A stretch of DNA of 64,000 bases from Oasisia sp. SBJ-2009 (taxonomy: Eukaryota > Annelida > Polychaeta > Sabellida > Siboglinidae). The stretch is from positions 15,699,226 to 15,763,225 of the forward strand of contig OZ024861.1 of NCBI GenBank assembly GCA_964017155.1, in the 5' to 3' direction. Under the pieces are notes generated by a model, which had not been told where the DNA came from, did no database searches, and saw nothing but the letters and a program-made list of their open reading frames with translations. Below are positions 56,617 to 64,000 of the stretch, piece by piece. The position numbers and the translations under genes are program-made. How positions within the stretch are numbered: position 1 is the first letter of the stretch; every line of letters begins with the position of its first letter.

Positions 56617-57180
56617 TTAGCAGTAGATGAATGAATTTGCTGGCAGTTGATGATGAAGGTGATTATCAACAGGTCTTGAGTGATGATCAAAGGTCGTGTA
56701 ATAGGTTACTCTCCCATGTATATGATCTTGTCCAGCCGAGTCCCAGTTACTTATGCCTTTTCGTTCGCTGGAAACATAAGCCATCGACCAAGGGACGCCA
56801 CTGTTTTCTGTCAGTGGCCATCCTCTGCATTTCTCTCCTGGTGTATCCCATCTCCTTTGTTTCTTTTCCGTGTCTCTTTGCCAGGTGTTTCGTGGCCTAC
56901 CTCTTCTCCTCTTCCCTGAGGGGTTCCATGTGATGACTTGACGGGTGATTGTTTCTGGTGGTTTCGTGAGTGTATGTCCTATCCATCTCCATGTTCTCTT
57001 CTTTATTTCATTTTCTATGGGTAGTTGCTTGGTCATTTTCCTGAGTGTAGTGATGGGACCTTGACTGTCCACTTCAGGTGTAGGATTCTGCGCAGGCATT
57101 TGTTGGTGAAGGTCTGTATTCTTTTTAGTCTCTTCTGTTTACTTCGCCATGTCTCCGATCCATATTTCCAGTTACCGTTA
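56617..57180 (-). mobile_element. RTE-type LINE, C-terminal fragment
   Basis: The minus strand reads [19 protein letters not shown], then after a frameshift [20 protein letters not shown] and [19 protein letters not shown]. The WIGHTLRKP...GKRxRGRPxxTW block is diagnostic of RTE-like ORF2 ends. Frameshifts show decay. Confidence 0.9.
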
Positions 57181-57323
57181 CGCTATAAACAAAAAACGGT
57201 GTAACAGGTACTGCATCATTGAGGACTTTCTACTCTAAAATATTCTATTACATTATGATGGTACATTTCTATTTACAATATCCTGTACCTCTGCGATATA
57301 GTCAGAGCTTTACGTAGCACTAT

Positions 57324-57920
57324 TTAGTCGGGGCGCACGGTGGTCGAAGTGGACACCTCGTGCTATTTTTGGTTGCCCTGTTGTTTTCTAAACTTCAAAC
57401 CTTCCTGATCAATAATCCAGAGGGCAACCCTCTGAAATCAGTGTACCTCACTCCGAAAATCGCACTTAAATTCAGACGTATAGGGTTCCGGAATGGCCGT
57501 TTAGTCACAACTGGAATTTGTTTTTCTCATAGTTTGTTTAGAGCTACAAAGCTAGTTTTTATGGCAAACTATTCGTATTGCAGAGGAGCATAAATACAAT
57601 AAATATTTTATTGAAATGTACATTTTAAGGCAACAGATTCAGCAATATGTTAAAATAAACACTTCCGTTTCGTCATCGACATCATGTAACGTTTACCGTA
57701 GTTCTCTTAATATATATTCAAAATATATGGTTAACATATCAAAATGATCCCCATTCATTCCTCTGTTGCTAAATACCATGACATTGTAAAATGTATCAGC
57801 ACATCACATGTTTTTGAACTAACATATACGTCACCCCTCATTTTGGATTGACGTAATGTTTTGACACAAAATGGGAATAACTAGTAAAATGGGGAGTCTA
57901 CAGGATCGATAGGGGGCGCT
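57324..57920. mobile_element. Inverted-repeat arm A of transposon family T1
   Basis: Starts TTAGTCGGGGCGCACGG, shares GCTATTTTTGGTTGCCCTG, CTTCAAACCTTCCT and AGTGTACCTCACTCCGAAAA with arms B and D; its second half matches the region 59100-59360. Confidence 0.8.
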
Positions 57921-58035
57921 GATATGCAACTCAGGCATGTGACGTAATCGGGCTAATTACGTGCACGTGCTGTTTGTTTACTTTTTTAGTTTATCTTTGA
58001 ATTCTTTAGGCTCCAGCTGTTATTCCTGCATAGTT

Positions 58036-58058
58036 GGGGGGGGGGGGGGGGGGGGGGC
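58036..58058. repeat. Poly-G run
   Basis: About 23 consecutive G at the start of arm B, replacing the GTCGGGGC end seen in arms A and D. Confidence 0.97.
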
Positions 58059-58849
58059 ACGGCGGTCGAAGTGGATACCTCGTGCTATTTTTGGTTGCCC
58101 TGTCGTTTTCTGAACTTCAAACCTTCCTTAATAATATTCAGGAGGGCAACCCTCTGAAATCAGTGTACCTCACTCCGAAAATTGCATTTACGTTCAGGCT
58201 TATGTGGTATCTTAATGGCCGCGCTGCATATATTTCTCTTTCCACATTTTCACAGTAAATGTATGACAACAAACTTAAGTGTATTATCAAATAATCAGGA
58301 ATGACGAGAACTAATACGTATGGCAATATCGTATTGATATGTTTATTTAGTAGGAAGCCAGGTACAAAACATTGGACAATATATCGAAAAATCTGTTCGG
58401 TTTCACAGTTGACATCACACAACAGGAGTTATAATTACCTTAATATGTAATCAAGATATTTATGTAATATATCACAATGATGTACATTCATTTACCTACT
58501 GGATTGTGCAAAGCAGTAGTAAAATAGTGCTATATTATACGCAATCACGAGCCGAACATGTACCCCACCCCCTAAGTGTTGCGCAATCGTGACGTGACGC
58601 AAATCGGAGTGGATTTCATTGATTGTATCAATTTCGCGTTTCTTAGTTTAACAATACACTAGTAAGGACAGTCCTGATGCATACCCTACTGCTGGTTATT
58701 AATGGAATGTTTGTTAAGGCAATATAAAATTATGATAACACGCATTATTCGATATAAAAACACATCAAGGTGTTACTCAATCACATCTTATACATTGTTC
58801 TGAGTCATCTGTGTCACTCTTATTATAGCCATTTTTTTCAACAAGAATT

Positions 58850-59360
58850 CAAACAGGTATTACGCGTCCATATTTAATATCTTTCCCATCGTATGGCCAA
58901 GCAACACAACACGGCACTTGAAAATTAAACTTCAATTCAGGCCTTGAGGTGTCTGAATGACTGTTAAGTCACAATGGCTAATTATGAAATATTCATGGTT
59001 TATTTAATGAAATTAGCTAGTATCTGTACCAAAATATATCTGGAATGGTGAGAGGAATAAAGACCACAAATATATTATAGAAATGTATATATTTTTAAGG
59101 CAACGAGAAACAAACAATTGAAGAATAAGTAGAAAAACATTTCCGTTTTGTCGTCGATTTCATATAAATGTACCTTAGTCACCTTACTACATAATCAAAC
59201 TACATAATGAGTGAACACATCAAAGGTATCCCCATTCATTCCTCGGTTGAATTATACCATATAATTGTAAAATACATTTGAACATCACTTGTTCTTGAAT
59301 CAACATACAGTGTATACTTCGCCACCTCATTTTGGTTTGATGTTAGATTTTAACATCATC
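58850..59360. mobile_element. Additional T1 arm-like copy (C)
   Basis: Shares CCCCATTCATTCCTCGGTTG and neighbouring blocks with 57690-57870, in the same orientation as arm A. Confidence 0.65.
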
Positions 59361-59844
59361 TCTGGAATAACTTGAATAAATAAATACGTTGCGTCTAATA
59401 AGTAAATTAAATATAACGAATTCTTGTTTTCAAATACATGAGGTATGTTATCATGTTTGAATGACATGTTTTGCAGCGTATTTTAACTTAGTTTGGTGTA
59501 TACGGTGTTTTACCGACAACAAATACGAAACTAACAAAATAAACACAACGGACACTTTTGATTACCAATTATATGGTATGTGACATCACTATATTTGACC
59601 ATGTCTACAAAACGGTAACTTCTCGTCTGCATAAGCTATTTTGATTGTTGAAGATAAAAATTTGGTGACGGCAAGGACGAAGAATTTCGCACTGTTATCA
59701 TAACGTATTGAATTCTTTTGGTCGAGCGCCATACCTTCTCCAATTGAACCACATTATATTTCTTTGTGCGAAAAGCTTAAAGCCAGATTACTTGTAAAGA
59801 TGAGGACTGTATATTTGCAACTTATGTGTGATCAATAGTTTCAG

Positions 59845-61464
59845 TTGATGATTGTGGCATGCCAATTTTGCCGTTCGTCATCCATAAAGAAAGTAGAGCT
59901 CGGAAGCAACCACTATCAATGTTGGAATGCTTTCTACACAACACTGGCGTCAACAGTGCCAGCCACATGCTTTATATATCGTCTAATGATCAATTCTGTT
60001 CAAATAGATCCGCTTAGAATATGCAGCAAAGCTGGCCAATAAGTTTGGGGTGAAACACACAGTAGGTACGGCTGACCAAGCTTTGCACGATATTTCATAT
60101 GGGCTACGGGAGCAAGCTTCCCCTGATGATGACCTTGGCATCTTATTGTCATGTGTGTAGTTTCATCTCACTAGAAACGCTATGGGCGCAGTTGGAACAA
60201 TTATGTGGAGTCTTATCCTTATAGAAACTGGTTTGTGTAAGCAAGGAACGGCTAACAAAGGTTTTGAACACAAATGACTACGGGAGGCACGGGTGCATTT
60301 GAACAATGGGAAAATGGGCACTTGGGAAACATTGGTTTAGTATAATAACATGCTCCCATTTGTTGTTGCTGCTGGTCACCACAACTACATTTATTCGCTG
60401 CCAATGTGCCTAAAGGAAATGAACAACCTGAAGAACCCAACACCATATGTATATCAGTACTTCACGAAAGGTCAATATGATGTGCGAAAAAAGCTGAGTC
60501 ATCCAAATGTATCATTTCTGATATGTCTCATGGGCAGACATAAAGCATAGATGTGAAGGAAAGTGCGAGTGGGCTTACACAAATATCCCTGGATGCTAAA
60601 GTACGAACCAAGTAGCATTACACAAAGCCTGTGTCATCTGAGGTATCATTCCATTTCAAAGAAGTGATGAACCATCCGCAGTCTAACAATCCCACGAAGA
60701 TGGAAACCAGGAAATTATCAATCAAGCATGCATAAAAACAGCACATGATCAATCCCGTCACGGTAGACTCCAGCAACATACTAAATATTGCCACGAAACC
60801 GTGAGCCAATGTAACTCTCATGAAAACTCTGGAAACTGTGTAAAATATTTGTAAAACTGAGCTCCAGAAATATTTGAATGACAACTCAAAGTCCAAAAGG
60901 TACGTGACAGCATATTTGAAGAACTGCATCCTCAATAACATCTTACTGTGCTGCAGAAGCAGACGTAGCAGCTGATCAATGAAGTTGTCATGCTGATAAG
61001 CCTTCTTCATCGGAAAGGTATTGGGGAAAATGTCAATCTTGAGGAAACCATCGGAGAATATGAATGTTCTAAGGTACCGCAAGTTTTGTTTGAGTCAAAT
61101 GGATCGATGCGTCAAGGCTGTAAGGTTTGAGGTTGACAGCTACGCTGAAAGAAACTCACTTGAAAATGGAGGAGAAATTATTAGATATCGTTTGGAAGAC
61201 GGGTTCCACACTTTTGAAACCAGTATCATTGACAGTGCCGCCATTACCAGAACTTTCACAATGGTATACAAGTTACGTGTCGCCAGCAAATGCCCTTGTA
61301 ATTGTTCTTGCGCTCAATTCCAAGTGCCGCGTTGTGCTGCTTGCAAGTGTAAACGGAACGATACCAAATGTAGGCGAGTAATACCTGTTCGGACCCTTGT
61401 GGAAAACAATGGCTGTGACAAGAGTGACACAGATGACTCAGAACAATCTTTAAGATGTGATTGA
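59845..61464 (+). pseudogene. Broken internal protein of transposon T1
   Basis: Pieces in several frames: TLASTVPATCFIYRL near 59945, NAMGAVGTIMWSLILIE near 60180, then FVVAAGHHNYIYSLPMCLKE and PYVYQYFTKGQYDVRK (60350-60480), EIIRYRLEDGFHTFETSIID near 61170-61240, and a tail CPCNCSCAQ...CAACKCKRNDTKC (61290-61370). The order resembles a large uncharacterised protein common in marine invertebrate genomes (AAGHxxYxxS..Y segment, Cys-rich C-terminus). I know no named domain. The minus ORF at 60618-61082 is a shadow. Confidence 0.55.
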
Positions 61465-62305
61465 ATACCACCTTGGTATGTTTTATTTTCGAATAATGTT
61501 ATCATAAATGTTATGTTGTCTTAACAAACATCGCATTAATAACCAGCAGTAGATTATGCATCAGTACTCTGTCTTTAATAGTGTATATTACCCTAAGGAA
61601 CGCGAAAATTATACAATCAATGAAATCTACTCCGATTTGCGTCACGTTACGATTGCGCAACTCTTAGGGGGGTGGGGTAGATGTTAGGCTCGTGATTACG
61701 TATAACGTAGCACTAGTTTACTATTGCTTTGCAGTATTCAGTAGGTAATTGAATGCACATCATTTTTGATATATTACATAAGTATATTGATTACATATTA
61801 AGGTAACTATGACTCCTTTTGTGTGATGTCAAGTGGGAAACCGAACTGATTTATTGTTATTTTGTCCAATGTTTTGTATCTGGCATCTTGAAAAATAAAC
61901 GTATCAACAAGCTATTGCCATAAATAATATTTCTCGTCATTCCTGATTATTTGATACTACACTTAAGTTTGTTGTTATACAGTTACTGTAAAAATAGGGA
62001 AAGAGAAATGTATACAACTGGGCCATTAAGGGCATGGATATAAGCGCAATTTTCGTTTGCGTGAGGTACACTGATTTGAGAAGGTTGCCCTCTGGAATAT
62101 TGTTCGGGAGGGTTTGACCTTTCATAAAATACACGACAACCAAAAATAGCTCGAGGTGTGGACCCGTGCGCCCCGACTAATTGTGTGACTTTTACTTAAT
62201 CCAACACTTTTTTTCTTACACTGCAAATAGTCCATTCTTTGCACTTCGATAAACAATTGCCCATGTATTCTAAGCCATATGTTAAAGTGGGTTGACATGT
62301 GCATT

Positions 62306-62395
<90 letters not shown>
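62306..62395. repeat. (TA)n microsatellite
   Basis: About 44 uninterrupted TA units. Confidence 0.97.
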
Positions 62396-62399
<4 letters not shown>

Positions 62400-62885
62400 T
62401 AAGGTCGGTAGACACGTGTAGAGAACATGGACATATCGCCTGCATAAACCATTAACTGAACAGTATAATCACATATTCGGACGTCAGCGTCAAATGAGAT
62501 GTGATTGATACAAATTGTACGTACAAATAGCGAGAGAAGGTCTCCTAGTCGAATACCACGAGTTACACAAAATGATTCACCGCAAGAAATATTCCATTTG
62601 ACTACACCCGTACGCTTATTGTACTAAATATGCAATGATAGTCACTGGTGTACACACATAATTGGACACATATTTAGCATCGAGAACGGTTACAAACACA
62701 GGGCCGCTTTGTGATTTAAAATAACATGTGATATCATTATACAGAATATCTAGTTTTGGGGACCTTACCGAAACGATGTGTACTGAAACTGATACTGTTT
62801 GATAACTCGAAATACTAACCGCCAACGTGTTGTGCCCAGCGTGTGCAGGAGTGGTCGAATTAAAGATGTCTGCTTTCTCTGGATG
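62396..62885. other. Unassigned sequence
   Basis: Minus reading near 62450-62830 vaguely resembles a retroelement RT but is too decayed to call. Confidence 0.3.
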
Positions 62886-62887
62886 AA

Positions 62888-63080
62888 TTATAAGTACATC
62901 ATAATAATAATTTTTTTAAATCATCATCCATAGAATAACTTCATTAACGTTTTAATATAAATTATGTTTTTTATATTAACTGTTCGAAGAGATCATACAC
63001 CGCCCCCACAAGCGCATAAGCTTCGATTGGACTTTTAAGGCCCGGAAAGGGCCCAATCCAGTATTTGGAAGAAGAAGAAT
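62888..63080 (+). mobile_element. LINE (family L2) 3' UTR, truncated copy
   Basis: Same sequence as 20480-20700: GTACATCATAATAAT, AACTTCATTAACGTTTTAAT, GGCCCGGAAAGGGCCCAATC and a GGAAGAAGAAGAA end. Confidence 0.85.
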
Positions 63081-63420
63081 TCCATCTAAGATAAATATAA
63101 TATGATCAATCGTTATACCGGCATGTGCATAAATTTGAACTGGATTTACTGGACGCCTAATTATGACACACTCATTTTAGTAATACACAACTCACTTTGG
63201 GCGCAATATAGCTTGTTATATTTAAGGACGTATCCTGTTAAGTATGAGTCGATTTAAGATATTTGTATCAGTCTGTGTTACACTTTTCCGCTGTAGTTTT
63301 CATGTGTTATGTCCCTTTTCTTCGGTATTGGTAAATATCATACATGCGAGACGATCTTTTACTTTCTGACATATAACCTTGAAAACGACCTTTACAACCG
63401 CCAAACTTCTCACATACATT

Positions 63421-63541
63421 ACACACACACGTACGCACGCACGCACACATGCACGGACACAGACGCGCACACAAACACACGCACGCACGCACGCACATGC
63501 GCACGCGCACACGCGCGCGAACACGCACACGCACACGCACA

Positions 63542-63614
<73 letters not shown>
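63421..63614. repeat. (AC)n / (ACGC)n microsatellite
   Basis: Mixed ACAC, ACGC and GCGC units; overlapping Cys/Val and Thr/His ORFs are artefacts. Confidence 0.96.
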
Positions 63615-63616
<2 letters not shown>

Positions 63617-64000
63617 TAGGTTAGGAATTATATCATCTTAATTCCAACCTAAAGATTATCATTTACAAAACTGACTAGCGCAAAACTCGACATGAATTGC
63701 GACGGTTATTACTGTAACATCCGTATTTTGGCGCGAGGTAGCTATACAAATGATCAACACGAATTCCGGTTTATCTTGACCCTAGACTAATCCTAACCCT
63801 AATTATGCCTAAGCTTAGCCGCCGCCGATAATATCGAGTAGCCAGCGAGTTTGGCGAAAGTTTATTTGTTTAAAATTTTAAATCTTCGCGTTGAATAAAG
63901 ATGGTTTCGATTTCTTTCCCGAAAATTATTGCATTAGTACACTTGCAAACATTTTAGAGTGCATTCGTTGGCTCGCATCTGTGGAATGTTCCCAAAATGT
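63615..64000. other. Unassigned right edge
   Basis: Short stretch with CCCTAGACTAATCCTAACCC-like sequence at 63780; no gene seen. Confidence 0.35.

Larger units (their letters stand above)
58053..62180 (+). mobile_element. Long inverted-repeat DNA transposon, family T1, decayed
   Basis: Arm B (58053-58690) is inverted against arm D (61495-62180); matching blocks include TTGCGCAATCGTGACGTGAC with TTTCATTGAT, and the outer GCACGGCGGTCGAAGTGG. Arm D ends CCCCGACTAA; with arm A starting TTAGTCGGGG, TA may be the target duplication. The interior carries pieces of a large protein and Cys-rich tail. Several stops show it is inactive. Confidence 0.78.

Noticed and set aside
60618..61082. 154-codon minus ORF with hydrophobic segments
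   Set aside because: Antisense to the decayed plus-strand transposon protein; composition reflects the complement.

Overview
The window looks like invertebrate animal nuclear DNA, most likely from a mollusc. The evidence is a long multi-exon gene with GT-AG and minor-class introns, tRNA-derived SINEs, many decayed non-LTR retrotransposon tails, foldback elements, and very abundant micro- and minisatellites. No bacterial genes, rRNA or CRISPR arrays were seen. The species assignment is inference.

The only cellular gene I can support lies on the minus strand, running from about 51161 down to at least 21580. It encodes an INPP5B/OCRL-type inositol polyphosphate 5-phosphatase. I placed 24 coding exons by hand (plus an optional 27-bp microexon). 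Their splice phases all agree and together give about 882 residues: an N-terminal PH domain (exons 1-4), a linker with endocytic NPF/DPF motifs (exons 5-7), the 5-phosphatase domain with its catalytic motifs intact (exons 8-15), an ASH domain (16-20) and a RhoGAP-like domain (20-24). An OCRL-like LIDL clathrin box ends exon 20. The last roughly 40 residues were not found with certainty; a weak terminal exon candidate sits at 18841-18899. Three introns (1, 19 and 22) carry the U12-type signature, a GTATCC donor and a CCTTRAC branch site.

Left of the gene (1-18.8 kb) I found no cellular gene. The region holds microsatellites, a 1.8-kb array of a 17-bp unit (2786-4574), a 29/30-bp minisatellite (7296-8150), a G-rich tract (13400-13640), foldback elements, LINE fragments and unassigned unique DNA. 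Inside the gene nearly every large intron carries repeats: SINEs, TTAA- or TA-flanked MITEs, hAT-like MITEs, truncated LINEs with long target-site duplications, and minisatellites. Several repeats lie within a few bases of 5' splice sites.

Right of the gene (51.3-64 kb) there are a SINE, LINE fragments on both strands, and a 57.3-62.2 kb nest of related long inverted-repeat arms. This nest surrounds a decayed reading frame that appears to be a mobile-element protein. The right end is (TA)n and (AC)n repeats. All long ORFs over the satellite arrays are judged non-coding.
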